From NCBI GenBank assembly GCA_002420105.1, contig DIHJ01000123.1:14541-47580 (forward strand): a stretch of 33,040 bases of DNA, read 5' to 3'. This stretch comes from Nitrospira sp. UBA5699. Lineage in GTDB: Bacteria; Nitrospirota; Nitrospiria; Nitrospirales; Nitrospiraceae. A model generated the notes under the pieces. That model saw only the letters and a list, made by a program, of their open reading frames with translations, searched no databases and was not told the origin of the DNA. The position numbers and the translations under genes are program-made. How positions within the stretch are numbered: the first letter of the stretch is position 1; the number at the start of each line of letters is the position of its first letter. Shown here piece after piece: positions 7,745 to 15,529 of the stretch.

Positions 7745-8454
7745 CAGGGCCTCGACGGATCTCCCGGACCGCAGAAGCCGCCATCACGACGGTGTTTCGT
7801 CGGCTTGAGTATCGAATGCTCGGCCGGGTGTACTGTTACGAAGGGGGCGACGAATTCTGGAACGCCAAGCGGGAGCCCTGCCGTCGTCTCGGCCTGGGAA
7901 TCGCGGGGGCCCTGCTCCGACGATTGAAGCCGGGAGGGCGCAGTCTCTATGTGGGCGCCGGGGTGGCGGAACTTCCCCCCTTGCTTGTGGAGGCGCTCGA
8001 TCTGCAACGCCGGGTGTTTCCGTACAATCTCCGGCGGTCGGAAGTGACGTCCCTCAACCGTACGTGTCGGGGGACGCCGGTCAGGTTCCGGCCGGAGGAT
8101 GCGGCGACGGCGACGGGCCGGTTCGATCACCTCTGGATCGTCAGCGTCTTGAACGATCCGGAGCGGTTTCCGCATGTCGCGCCGTTGTCCTACGGGAATG
8201 CCGATCCGGTGACGTTCGATCCGGGGCTCTTCCGGAAGGAGCGCCGGACCGTGCGATCGATCGTGAACCGCTGCATGCCCAAGCTGAGCCTGCCTGGCCT
8301 GGTCACGACCTCCGCCGAGGAAGTCCGGTGGATCGCGGACTGGTGTCATCGGAAAGGAATTCCCTATCTGGTCGAACGCCGGCAATATCCCACCGCGCTC
8401 GTGGGAGACCCGATCTGCTTCATTCGGATCGGTGAGAACCGGTGTAAAAGTTAG
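7741..8454 (+). CDS. Unknown protein with methyltransferase-like glycine motif
   Basis: A 237-aa protein I cannot assign firmly. Residues about 50-75 read RRLKPGGRSLYVGAGVAELP, which resembles motif I of class I SAM-dependent methyltransferases. A Rossmann-like alternation follows (RRVFPYNL; HLWIVSVLNDPERF at about 135-150). The acidic residue normally ending strand 2 is not obvious, so it may be a divergent or inactive member. The C-terminal half contains two Cys residues and basic segments, with no transmembrane region. It is coupled by a 4-nt overlap to the M28 peptidase, suggesting a joint task. Confidence 0.7.
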   Translation: MTGPRRISRTAEAAITTVFRRLEYRMLGRVYCYEGGDEFWNAKREPCRRLGLGIAGALLRRLKPGGRSLYVGAGVAELPPLLVEALDLQRRVFPYNLRRSEVTSLNRTCRGTPVRFRPEDAATATGRFDHLWIVSVLNDPERFPHVAPLSYGNADPVTFDPGLFRKERRTVRSIVNRCMPKLSLPGLVTTSAEEVRWIADWCHRKGIPYLVERRQYPTALVGDPICFIRIGENRCKS

Positions 8455-8485
8455 AAAGTTGAACAGGGATCCGCTCGTTTCAACG

Positions 8486-8508
8486 GTGTAACCTGCAACC
8501 GGTTACAC
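8486..8508. terminator. Bidirectional hairpin between convergent genes
   Basis: GTGTAACC (8486-8493) pairs perfectly with GGTTACAC (8501-8508) across a 7-nt loop, followed on the + strand by TTTG. It sits between the convergent unknown gene and the carbonic-anhydrase-like gene, and its right arm contains the latter's stop codon. Confidence 0.6.
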
Positions 8509-9039
8509 TTTGAAACCGGCGTTCTTTCCCGAGGTCGTCAGATACTGGCGTGAGTAGGTCACGTAATTCTGGGCCGATTCTTTGATCCAAGCCAGTTCTT
8601 GGTCGGTCACCGGCCGCTTCACCCTGGCCGGTGATCCCAGGATCAGGCTCTTGGGCGGAACGATCGTGCCCTCGGTGACCAGCGCCCCGGCTCCGACCAC
8701 CGAATCCTCTCCGATGACGGCCCCGTCCATGATGATGGCCCCCATGCCGACCAGCACCCGGTCCTTGATCGTGCACCCGTGGAGGACCACGTGATGCCCG
8801 ATCGTCACATCGTTGCCGACGACCAGCGGGTGCGTGTCGTGCGTGACGTGCAGCATACAGAGGTCCTGGACATTGGTGCGGTCGCCGATGCGGATGAAGT
8901 TCACGTCGCCGCGGATCACGGCGTGGAACCACACGCTGCAGACTTCGCCCATCACGACGTCGCCGATGACGACGCCCGTGTCTTCGATGAAGCAGGATGC
9001 CGGAATGGTCGGCGTGATGCCCTGGAACGATCGGATCAT
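8503..9039 (-). CDS. Gamma-carbonic anhydrase-like hexapeptide-repeat protein
   Basis: A 178-aa left-handed beta-helix protein of the gamma-carbonic anhydrase / YrdA / PaaY group, active as a trimer with metal at subunit interfaces. Hexapeptide-repeat turns run through residues about 22-150 (VVIGDVVMGEVCSVWFHAVI, VVGNDVTIGHHVVLHG). The three expected metal His residues are H64 (LHVTHDTHP), H82 (IGHHVV) and H87 (LHG). Whether it hydrates CO2 cannot be told. I chose ATG 9039 because MIRSFQG is the usual family start. A TTG at 9075 has a better upstream GGGGAG and would add 12 residues. It is divergent from rimO. Confidence 0.9.
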   Translation of the reverse strand: MIRSFQGITPTIPASCFIEDTGVVIGDVVMGEVCSVWFHAVIRGDVNFIRIGDRTNVQDLCMLHVTHDTHPLVVGNDVTIGHHVVLHGCTIKDRVLVGMGAIIMDGAVIGEDSVVGAGALVTEGTIVPPKSLILGSPARVKRPVTDQELAWIKESAQNYVTYSRQYLTTSGKNAGFKV

Positions 9040-9093
9040 GGCCGCACCATAGGGGAATTGCCCCGCATCCCGCAAGAGGCTCCCCGGCGCTCA

Positions 9094-9123
9094 TTGACAG
9101 GCTTTTTCATCGTCCCGTAGACT
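9094..9123 (+). promoter_or_regulatory. Promoter of rimO, near-leaderless
   Basis: A perfect -35 TTGACA (9094-9099) and a -10 TAGACT (9118-9123) are spaced by 18 nt. The predicted start is at about 9130, within a few bases of the ATG at 9133. No Shine-Dalgarno precedes that ATG. Confidence 0.6.
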
Positions 9124-9132
9124 GATCCTCTT

Positions 9133-10536
9133 ATGAGCCAGTCTCTCATCAAGGTCGATCGGCCCACATGCGCCAAACCCGCCCGGGTTGCCGGTGCCAA
9201 GACGACCATCGGGTTCGTCAACCTCGGCTGCTCCAAAAACCAGGTGGATTCCGAAATCATGCTGGGGACCCTCGTCAGCGGCGGCTTCGAACTCACCGCG
9301 GACGCCGGGAAGGCCGAAGTCGTCATCATCAATACCTGCGGCTTCATCGAGGAAGCCAAACAGGAGTCGATCAATACGATCATCGACCACAGCCGGCTGA
9401 AGAAGGAGGGGGCCTGCCGCGTGCTGATCGCCGCCGGCTGCCTTGCCCAGCGCTATCAGGGCGACCTGCTCAAGGAATTGCCGGAACTCGACGGCGTCGT
9501 CGGTACCGGCGAATTCGGGAAGATCGCCGAGATCTGCCGCGACCTGCTGGCCCCGAAGAAGCGGCACCGGCGGCTCTGGATCAGCCAGCCGCCGTACCTG
9601 TACGACGAACTGGCACCCCGGCTCCGACTGGGCAGGCGGCACGGCGCCTATGTGAAGATCGCCGAAGGCTGCAACCGCAACTGCGCCTTCTGCGCGATTC
9701 CGCTGATGCGGGGGAAGCAGCGGAGCCGGCCGGTGGACTCGATCGTCGCGGAGGCCCGGCGTTTGGCGGCGGAGGGCGTGAAGGAACTCAATTTGATTTC
9801 GCAGGACACGGTCAATTACGGCGTCGATCTCGGCTTGCGGCAGGGACTCGTGTCGTTGTTGCGCGAACTGGTGAAGGTGGAGGGGCTGCGCTGGATCAGG
9901 CCCTTCTATCTGTATCCGCAGCAGGTGACCGACGAGTTGCTGGACCTCTATGCGGGCGAAGAGAAGATCACGAAGTATATCGACATGCCCCTGCAGCACA
10001 TCAACGACCGGATGCTCAACCGCATGCACCGGTTGGGCGATCGCGCCGCCGTCGAGAAATTGGTCGCGCGCATCAGAACCCGCATCCCCGGCGTCACGTT
10101 CCGGACGGCGTTCATCGTCGGGTTCCCCGGCGAAACCGACGCCGCCTTCGAGGAATTGAGACGGTACGTGGAAGATGCGGAGTTCGACCGGGTGGCGGCC
10201 TTCCTGTATTCGGATGAAGAGGGGACACCCGCGGTCGATCTCGAGGGCAAGATCGACCGGCCGGTCATGGAAGAGCGCCGCAACGAGCTGCTGGCCCTTC
10301 AGGAGCAGATCGCGGCGGCCAAGGGCCGCGAGCAGATCGGATCGACGCTCGAAGTCCTGGTCGACGGGCCGTCGGAGGAAACCGACCTGCTCCTGGAGGG
10401 CCGGCATCAAGGGCTCGCGCCGGAGATTGACGGGGCCGTCTACATCAACGACGGGACGGCCGAAGCCGGCGAGTTCGTGCAGGTGAAGATTACCGACGCT
10501 GCGACCTACGATCTCGTCGGGCACATCATTCCCTGA
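9133..10536 (+). CDS. rimO: Ribosomal protein S12 (aspartate) methylthiotransferase RimO
   Basis: Radical-SAM enzyme that adds a methylthio group to a conserved aspartate of ribosomal protein S12. The 467-aa product has the three domains expected: an N-terminal UPF0004 domain with cluster cysteines C33 (LGCSKNQ), C69 (NTCGFI) and C103 (AAGCLAQ); a radical-SAM core with C180, C184 and C187 (GCNRNCAFC); and a C-terminal TRAM domain (about 395-465). The LGCSKNQVDSE and GCNRNCAFCAIPLMRGKQRSR segments separate RimO from MiaB. The N-terminus carries some 24 extra residues before the conserved TTIGFVNLGC. Translation may start without a leader. Confidence 0.96.
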   Translation: MSQSLIKVDRPTCAKPARVAGAKTTIGFVNLGCSKNQVDSEIMLGTLVSGGFELTADAGKAEVVIINTCGFIEEAKQESINTIIDHSRLKKEGACRVLIAAGCLAQRYQGDLLKELPELDGVVGTGEFGKIAEICRDLLAPKKRHRRLWISQPPYLYDELAPRLRLGRRHGAYVKIAEGCNRNCAFCAIPLMRGKQRSRPVDSIVAEARRLAAEGVKELNLISQDTVNYGVDLGLRQGLVSLLRELVKVEGLRWIRPFYLYPQQVTDELLDLYAGEEKITKYIDMPLQHINDRMLNRMHRLGDRAAVEKLVARIRTRIPGVTFRTAFIVGFPGETDAAFEELRRYVEDAEFDRVAAFLYSDEEGTPAVDLEGKIDRPVMEERRNELLALQEQIAAAKGREQIGSTLEVLVDGPSEETDLLLEGRHQGLAPEIDGAVYINDGTAEAGEFVQVKITDAATYDLVGHIIP

Positions 10537-10602
10537 ACCCCGCCGATTCCTTGCCCGATCCATGACACGTCGCTCTCACACGCATGGAAGGAGCCGCCGT
10601 CG

Positions 10603-11469
10603 ATGACCGCGCACCGAAAAGACTCCGTCGTTCTGCTCATTCATTGCAAAGATCGCAAGGGGATCGTCGCTCGGGTGTCGGGATTCATTCACGAGTTCGG
10701 GGGGAACATTCTCGACTCCGACCATCATACGGACGAAGAAACGAACGATTTTCTGATGCGGATGGAATGTGCGACGGAGGGATTGCAGATTCCGCCGGAC
10801 GAGATCCCCGCGGCCTTCTCTTCGATTGCGAAGGTGTTCGGGATGCGCTACGAGGTCCACCTCACCTCGCGCCGCACGCGAGTCGGGATTCTCGTGTCCA
10901 AGCAGGATCACTGTCTGGCGGATCTTCTGCAGCGGCACAAGCGGGACGAGTTGCACATCGATGTACCCGTGATCATTTCCAACCACGACACCTGCGCCGT
11001 GTGGGCGGACCTCTTCAAGATTCCGTTCGCCGTCTGTCCGGTCACGAAAGACACGAAGCCGCAGCAGGAGCAACAGGTTCTCTCCCTGCTGAAGGCGCAG
11101 GGCGTGGAGCTGGTGGTGATGGCCCGCTACATGCAGATCCTCAGCTCGAATTTTCTCGCGCAGGTCGGCTGTCCGGTCATCAACATCCACCATTCGTTCC
11201 TGCCGGCGTTCATCGGCGCCAATCCCTATCGGCAGGCCTACGAGCGGGGCGTGAAGATCATCGGCGCGACGGCGCACTATGCGACCGAAGATCTCGACGA
11301 AGGACCGATCATCGAACAGGATGTGATCCGGGTGGGACACCGCGATACGGTCGACGATCTGGTACGGAAGGGGCGCGATCTCGAGGAGATCGTGCTGGCC
11401 CGCGCCGTCCGTCGGCACATCGAGCGGCGGGTGCTGGTCTACGGAAGAAAGACCGTGGTCTTCGACTGA
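10603..11469 (+). CDS. purU: Formyltetrahydrofolate deformylase
   Basis: PurU hydrolyses 10-formyl-THF to formate and THF, balancing the one-carbon pool. The 288-aa product has an N-terminal ACT-type regulatory domain (about 8-85, LLIHCKDRKGIVARVSGFIHE) and a formyltransferase-fold catalytic domain. The latter contains the conserved VINIHHSFLPAFIGANPY (catalytic Asn and His) and ATAHYATEDLDEGPIIEQD (catalytic Asp). The ATG is preceded by AAGGAG about 9 nt upstream. With gcvP and gcvT also in the window, it suggests active glycine/one-carbon flux. It lies 66 nt after rimO, probably with its own control. Confidence 0.96.
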   Translation: MTAHRKDSVVLLIHCKDRKGIVARVSGFIHEFGGNILDSDHHTDEETNDFLMRMECATEGLQIPPDEIPAAFSSIAKVFGMRYEVHLTSRRTRVGILVSKQDHCLADLLQRHKRDELHIDVPVIISNHDTCAVWADLFKIPFAVCPVTKDTKPQQEQQVLSLLKAQGVELVVMARYMQILSSNFLAQVGCPVINIHHSFLPAFIGANPYRQAYERGVKIIGATAHYATEDLDEGPIIEQDVIRVGHRDTVDDLVRKGRDLEEIVLARAVRRHIERRVLVYGRKTVVFD

Positions 11470-11482
11470 AGCGGCGAAGGAC

Positions 11483-11515
11483 GGCGGGGACGGGATCCGG
11501 GCCCCGTCCCGCGCC
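11483..11515. terminator. GC-rich hairpin between convergent purU and degP-like gene
   Basis: GGCGGGGACGGG (11483-11494) pairs with CCCGTCCC then, across a one-base bulge, CGCC (11503-11515), with an 8-nt loop. Its place between two convergent stop codons fits a two-way terminator. There is no T-tract. Confidence 0.6.
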
Positions 11516-11523
11516 GCCCGCCC

Positions 11524-13032
11524 CTACACTTTCGCGCTGAGAAACAGCGCCGCGCCGCGCCGGTTGATCAGGATCAGGACGTTGTCCCCTTTCTTCACCG
11601 CCGAAGACGCCTTCTCGAAATCCTTCACCGATTTGACCGGCTGCCGGTTGATCTCGCGGATCACATCGCCGGCCATGAGGCCGGCCTTTTCCGCGCTGCT
11701 GTCCGGCTCGACGCCGGTGACGACGACGCCCTGCGCCTTGCCCTTGAGGCCCAACTCCTTGGCGGTTTCCCGATCCAGGTCCTGGACGGCCGCCCCGGCA
11801 AACGCATAATCGGCCTCGCCGGTTTCGGCCTTGGCCGTCCGGGCGGTGTCCGGCTGTTCGCCGATCGTGATCGTCAGCTCCTTTTCGCGCCCGTCACGGA
11901 TCACTCTCACCGGCACCTTCGTGCCGACCGCGGTCCTGGTCACCATCCGCTGCAGCGCGACGGCATCCTCAACCAACGAGCCCTGGTAGGCCGTGACCAC
12001 GTCGCCCTGTTTGAGGCCGCCCTGATCGGCCGGGCTGTTGTCCTTGACGTCGCTGACGAGCGCACCCTTGCCGTCGGCGATCCCGAAGGACCGGGCAAGA
12101 TCCTGGTTCAGGTCCTGGATGCCGATGCCGAGATAGCCGCGGATCACCTTGCCGTTCTTCACCAGGCTTTCATAGATCGGCCTGCTCATGCTGGTCGGGA
12201 CCGCAAAGCCGACGCCCTGGTAGCCGCCGGTCTGCGAGAAGATCGCGGTGTTGATCCCCACGAGTTCGCCCTTCGTATTCACCAGCGCCCCGCCGGAGTT
12301 GCCGGGATTGATCGCGGCGTCCGTCTGAATGAAGTCTTCATACTGCGTGATCCCCATGCGGCCGCGGCCCAATGCGCTGACGATGCCGAGGGTGACGGTG
12401 GAGTTCAGGCCGAAGGGATTGCCTACCGCCAGGACGTATTCTCCGACCTGGAGCTTGGAGGCGTCGCCCCAGGCCACGGTCGGCAGGTTCTGCCCGTCGA
12501 TCTTCACGACGGCGAGATCGCTTTTCGGGTCGGTGCCGACGATTCGGCCCTTGAATTCCCGTTTGTCGGGAAGGGTCACGGTGACTTCTCGCGCATTCTC
12601 GATGACATGGTTATTCGTCAGGATATAGCCCTCGGCCGAGACGATGACGCCGGAACCCTGTCCGCCGCCCCGACGGCCGCGCGGTTCGCCGGGGCCCTGG
12701 GGACCGCGGAATCTCGGTCCGAAGGGCCCGTTGGGGCCGCCGAAGAACTCCTCCATCCGTTCGCGCGACTCGTCCTGACCGTTCCGGCCGTCCGAGACTC
12801 TGTCTGCGATGACCGTCGTGATGTTGACCACCGCCGGGGTCACGGCTTTCGCGACGTCCGTAAAGCCATTGGCCGGAAGGGCCGGGATCGTGACGGCGGG
12901 CGGAGCGGGCGCCGGCGCCGCCGGGCCCGATGCGTGCGAAGGCGGCAGCCATTGATTTCCCCAGATCAGTGCGGCGCCCAAGACCGACATTCCACATGCG
13001 GCTGCAACGGTGCGGGTCATCGACTGCGACAT
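11524..13032 (-). CDS. DegP/MucD-type periplasmic serine protease
   Basis: HtrA-family protease/chaperone that degrades misfolded envelope proteins. The 502-aa product begins MSQSMTRTVAAACGMSVLG, a signal peptide or anchor (residues about 8-25), then a Pro/Ala linker. The trypsin-like domain has the triad H142 (TNNHVIENA), D172 (KSDLAVVKI) and S246 (NPGNSGGAL). Two PDZ domains follow (about 300-395 and 415-500). A Gly/Pro/Arg-rich insertion lies at about 98-127. An upstream in-frame start adds 22 residues, but ATG 13032 has AAGGAGGG at good spacing. It is downstream of, and co-oriented with, a histidine kinase and response regulator, with a 120-nt gap. Confidence 0.95.
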   Translation of the reverse strand: MSQSMTRTVAAACGMSVLGAALIWGNQWLPPSHASGPAAPAPAPPAVTIPALPANGFTDVAKAVTPAVVNITTVIADRVSDGRNGQDESRERMEEFFGGPNGPFGPRFRGPQGPGEPRGRRGGGQGSGVIVSAEGYILTNNHVIENAREVTVTLPDKREFKGRIVGTDPKSDLAVVKIDGQNLPTVAWGDASKLQVGEYVLAVGNPFGLNSTVTLGIVSALGRGRMGITQYEDFIQTDAAINPGNSGGALVNTKGELVGINTAIFSQTGGYQGVGFAVPTSMSRPIYESLVKNGKVIRGYLGIGIQDLNQDLARSFGIADGKGALVSDVKDNSPADQGGLKQGDVVTAYQGSLVEDAVALQRMVTRTAVGTKVPVRVIRDGREKELTITIGEQPDTARTAKAETGEADYAFAGAAVQDLDRETAKELGLKGKAQGVVVTGVEPDSSAEKAGLMAGDVIREINRQPVKSVKDFEKASSAVKKGDNVLILINRRGAALFLSAKV

Positions 13033-13152
13033 GGTTCCCTCCTTGCGCTGTTCGAACTGGTGACGAGTTGAACGTGAGGTCTGCCCCGTCTCGGGCACAG
13101 ATCAACGTAACAACCGGCGATGAGAGATCAATTAGGAGGGTATTAGAAGTCG

Positions 13153-14556
13153 TTAAGCCGATCGCGGAGCAAGGGGCAGCGTGACGGTGAAGGTCGACCC
13201 TTTGCCGACTTCGCTCTGCACGGCGATGCGGCCGTGATGCGCGTCGACGATCCAGGCGCAGATGGCGAGGCCCAGCCCCGTTCCCTTCTTCGTGTGCGTA
13301 CGGGCGTCGTCGGTGCGGTAGAACCGATCGAAGATCTTGGCCTGATCCTCGGGCGAAATGCCGATCCCGTGGTCGGTGATGGCGAGCTTGGCCTGATCGG
13401 CCTCCGTGTCGAGCGAAATATCCACCGACCCGCCGGGTCGCGAATACTTGACGGCGTTGTCGACAAGATTCAACAACAGCTCGCGCAGGCGCAATTCGTC
13501 GCCCAGCACCACGGCCGGCGTGACCAAGCCGAGCGCGACCTGGACGTCCCGCTCCTGGCCGAGCAGCGAGGCCTGCCTGTGGATGTCCTCCAACAGGACT
13601 TCCAGCCGGACCGGCAGGTGCTCCATCTTTACCTCGCCCATATCGGCCCGGGAGAGAAAGAGCAGCTCGTCCACGATGCGGGTCATGCGGTCGATCTCTT
13701 CGAGATTGCTTTCGAGCACGACGGTGTAATCGCCGGCTTCGCGCGGCCGGCGCAGCGCCAGTTCGGTTTCGCCCTTCATGACGGTCAGCGGGGTCCGCAA
13801 TTCGTGCGACGCATCGCTGCTGAACTGGCGGATCTGCCGGAACGACGTTTCCAGCCGCGCGATCATGTTGTTGAACGTGCCGGCGAGACGGCCGATTTCG
13901 TCGGCGGACGCGGGAACGTTCAATCGCTGCGTGAGGTCGCCCGCGGCGATTCGCTGCGCCGCCAGCGTGATCGCATCGACCGGCCGCAGGGCCCGTCCCG
14001 CCAGAAACCAGCCTCCGGCCAGCGAGACGGCCAGGGCCAGGGGCATGGTGACGAGGAGGACGAGCAGGAGACGGTTCAGCGTCTGGTCGACCGATTCCAG
14101 GGAGGTGCCGACCTGCACGATATAGAGCAGGTTGCCCCGATAGATGATCGGTACCGAGATCAGGCGGAGCGGAGGTTCCTTGGGGTATTTGGCGGACTCG
14201 AAGATGGTTTCTCCGGTGAACGCCACTTCCAGCGCCCGACGACTGAGCGGCAGTTCGTGCTGCTTCACGTTCGGCGAGCGGATCGTAATGGTGCCGGAGG
14301 GGCTGAAGATCTGGAAGAACTTGTCGATCCGCGCGAGCTCGGGAAACTGCGACATCAGTTCGTTTTCGTCGATGAGCGGCAGGAAGCCGCGTTCCTCCAG
14401 CGACCGGACCGCGGCTGCGGCGGTTTCTTCCAGGGACTGATCGATCGCGTCCCGCAGGCTGCGGGCGGTGACGAAGTAGAGGATCGTGGAAAACGTGATC
14501 AGAATCAGGGCGAGGGCGCTGCCGTACCAGAGGGTGAGTCGGAGGCGCAGCGGCAT
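13153..14556 (-). CDS. Sensor histidine kinase (CpxA/CusS-like architecture)
   Basis: A 467-aa membrane histidine kinase. TM1 is at about residues 9-29, followed by a periplasmic sensor of about 130 residues, then TM2 (about 163-187) and a HAMP domain (about 188-240). The HisKA domain carries phospho-acceptor H251 (DASHELRTPLTV). The ATPase domain has the N box NLVDNAVKYS (about 363-372), DHGIGISPEDQ and the GTGLGLAI G2 box (about 425-432). It probably phosphorylates the response regulator encoded just upstream. Regulator, kinase and protease in one run suggest envelope-stress sensing; metal sensing of the CusS type is an alternative. Confidence 0.95.
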   Translation of the reverse strand: MPLRLRLTLWYGSALALILITFSTILYFVTARSLRDAIDQSLEETAAAAVRSLEERGFLPLIDENELMSQFPELARIDKFFQIFSPSGTITIRSPNVKQHELPLSRRALEVAFTGETIFESAKYPKEPPLRLISVPIIYRGNLLYIVQVGTSLESVDQTLNRLLLVLLVTMPLALAVSLAGGWFLAGRALRPVDAITLAAQRIAAGDLTQRLNVPASADEIGRLAGTFNNMIARLETSFRQIRQFSSDASHELRTPLTVMKGETELALRRPREAGDYTVVLESNLEEIDRMTRIVDELLFLSRADMGEVKMEHLPVRLEVLLEDIHRQASLLGQERDVQVALGLVTPAVVLGDELRLRELLLNLVDNAVKYSRPGGSVDISLDTEADQAKLAITDHGIGISPEDQAKIFDRFYRTDDARTHTKKGTGLGLAICAWIVDAHHGRIAVQSEVGKGSTFTVTLPLAPRSA

Positions 14557-14567
14557 GAAAGACTCCT

Positions 14568-14633
14568 AGGCTGAGGTTGAGGCGAAGGTTGAGCCATCAT
14601 CTGATTCCATATACTCAGCCTGGACCTCAGCCT
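14568..14633. repeat. Imperfect long palindrome between response regulator and kinase genes
   Basis: AGGCTGAGG (14568-14576) is the exact inverse of CCTCAGCCT (14625-14633). Inside, GGTTGAG (14587-14593) is a one-mismatch inverse of CTCAGCC (14614-14620). The result is a nested palindrome of 66 nt in the 91-nt gap. It is built from GGCTGAGG/GGTTGAGG words, and its function is unknown. Confidence 0.55.
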
Positions 14634-14647
14634 TGGCCTTCATCCGG

Positions 14648-15319
14648 CTAATCGGCCTTCAGCATGTAGCCGCTGCCGCGGATGGTATGAATGAGTTTCT
14701 TCGTCCGTCCCCGGTCGATCTTGTTACGCAGGTAATTCACGTAGACGTCGATGACGTTCGTGAAGGTGTCGAAATCCTGGTTCCACACGTGCTCCGAAAT
14801 CATGGGGCGCGTGAGGACGCGCCCCGAGTGACGCATCAGGTATTCCAGCAGCGCGTATTCCTTCAAGGTCAGCTCGATGCGCTGGCCCCCTCTGGTGACC
14901 TCGCGCGTGGCGGGATTCAGGATCAAGTCGTCGATCTGCAGCACGCCGGGGCTGTCGGTGGTGCCGCGGCGGAGCAGCGCGCGGACGCGCGCCAGGAGTT
15001 CGTCGATGGCGAAGGGTTTGGTGAGATAGTCGTCGGCTCCGGCATCGAGCCCCTTGACCCGCTGGTCGACCTGGGATTGCGCGGTCAGAATGAGGATCGG
15101 GATCTGAATGCGTTCGCGGCGAATGCTCTTGACGATATCCAGTCCGGAGAGGGTCGGCAGCATCAGGTCGACGATGATGGAATCGTAGTCGGTCGCGAGC
15201 GCCATCTCCAGCCCCTTGGCCCCGTCTTCGCAGAGGTCGACCGCGTAACTCTCCTCCTCAAGTGCCCGCTTGATGAAGCACCCCACTTTGGTTTCGTCTT
15301 CGATGACCAGGATCCGCAT
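14648..15319 (-). CDS. OmpR/PhoB-family response regulator
   Basis: A 223-aa two-component transcription factor. The receiver domain (about 1-115) has the acidic pocket E7-D8, phospho-acceptor D51 (IIVDLMLPTLSG), T79 in ILILTAQ and K101 (DDYLTKPF). The C-terminal winged-helix domain (about 125-220) has the usual LTLKEYALLEYLMRHSGRVLTR segment and ends with the wing HTIRGSGYMLK. It most resembles heavy-metal/envelope regulators such as CopR, CzcR and CpxR. It is the first gene of a run with the kinase and DegP-like protease. Its ATG lacks a ribosome site and follows a strong extended -10 by about 14 nt. Confidence 0.95.
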   Translation of the reverse strand: MRILVIEDETKVGCFIKRALEEESYAVDLCEDGAKGLEMALATDYDSIIVDLMLPTLSGLDIVKSIRRERIQIPILILTAQSQVDQRVKGLDAGADDYLTKPFAIDELLARVRALLRRGTTDSPGVLQIDDLILNPATREVTRGGQRIELTLKEYALLEYLMRHSGRVLTRPMISEHVWNQDFDTFTNVIDVYVNYLRNKIDRGRTKKLIHTIRGSGYMLKAD

Positions 15320-15333
15320 GGCGGTAATGGAGG

Positions 15334-15342
15334 ATTATAGCA
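15334..15342 (-). promoter_or_regulatory. Extended -10 promoter of the response regulator operon
   Basis: On the minus strand TGCTATAAT gives a perfect TATAAT (15334-15339) with the extended TGn motif (15340-15342). The predicted start is near 15327, leaving a leader of about 8 nt before the ATG at 15319. No convincing -35 is needed or seen. Confidence 0.6.
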
Positions 15343-15438
15343 AACCCGGGGGCGTCGGTCTCCAGTGGGGGCCGCAGCCGCGGTGCCTCCTTCCGTTGCG
15401 GGCGTCGGGAATGCGGCGACGACGGCGGTGATCTCCGC

Positions 15439-15466
15439 TTGGAGAACGGGGGGCGGGCATGATAAT
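15439..15466 (+). promoter_or_regulatory. Candidate gcvP promoter
   Basis: TTGGAG (15439-15444) and GATAAT (15461-15466) are separated by 16 nt. The -10 matches five of six positions and the -35 three of six. The predicted start is near 15473, inside the left arm of an 11-bp inverted repeat. Confidence 0.4.
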
Positions 15467-15467
15467 C

Positions 15468-15498
15468 TTCGCGCGGCGCAGGCGGACCGCCGCGCGAA
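15468..15498 (+). promoter_or_regulatory. Inverted repeat at the gcvP transcript start
   Basis: TTCGCGCGGCG (15468-15478) and CGCCGCGCGAA (15488-15498) are perfect inverse copies separated by 9 nt. The element overlaps the predicted start of transcription and ends 31 nt before the gcvP ATG. It could be an operator or a 5'-end hairpin. I see no glycine-riboswitch-like tandem aptamer in this region. Confidence 0.45.
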
Positions 15499-15529
15499 CC
15501 ATACGAATGCAGAGGACGAACCACGATTC

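Noticed and set aside
9091..10563. 490-codon open frame opposite rimO, minus strand
   Set aside because: Antisense shadow of rimO; no recognisable domains and no ribosome site.
13234..14574. 446-codon open frame opposite the histidine kinase, plus strand
   Set aside because: Antisense shadow; the kinase has all its motifs on the other strand.
15320..15529. Glycine riboswitch upstream of gcvP
   Set aside because: I looked for tandem aptamer features and saw none; only a promoter and an inverted repeat are supported.
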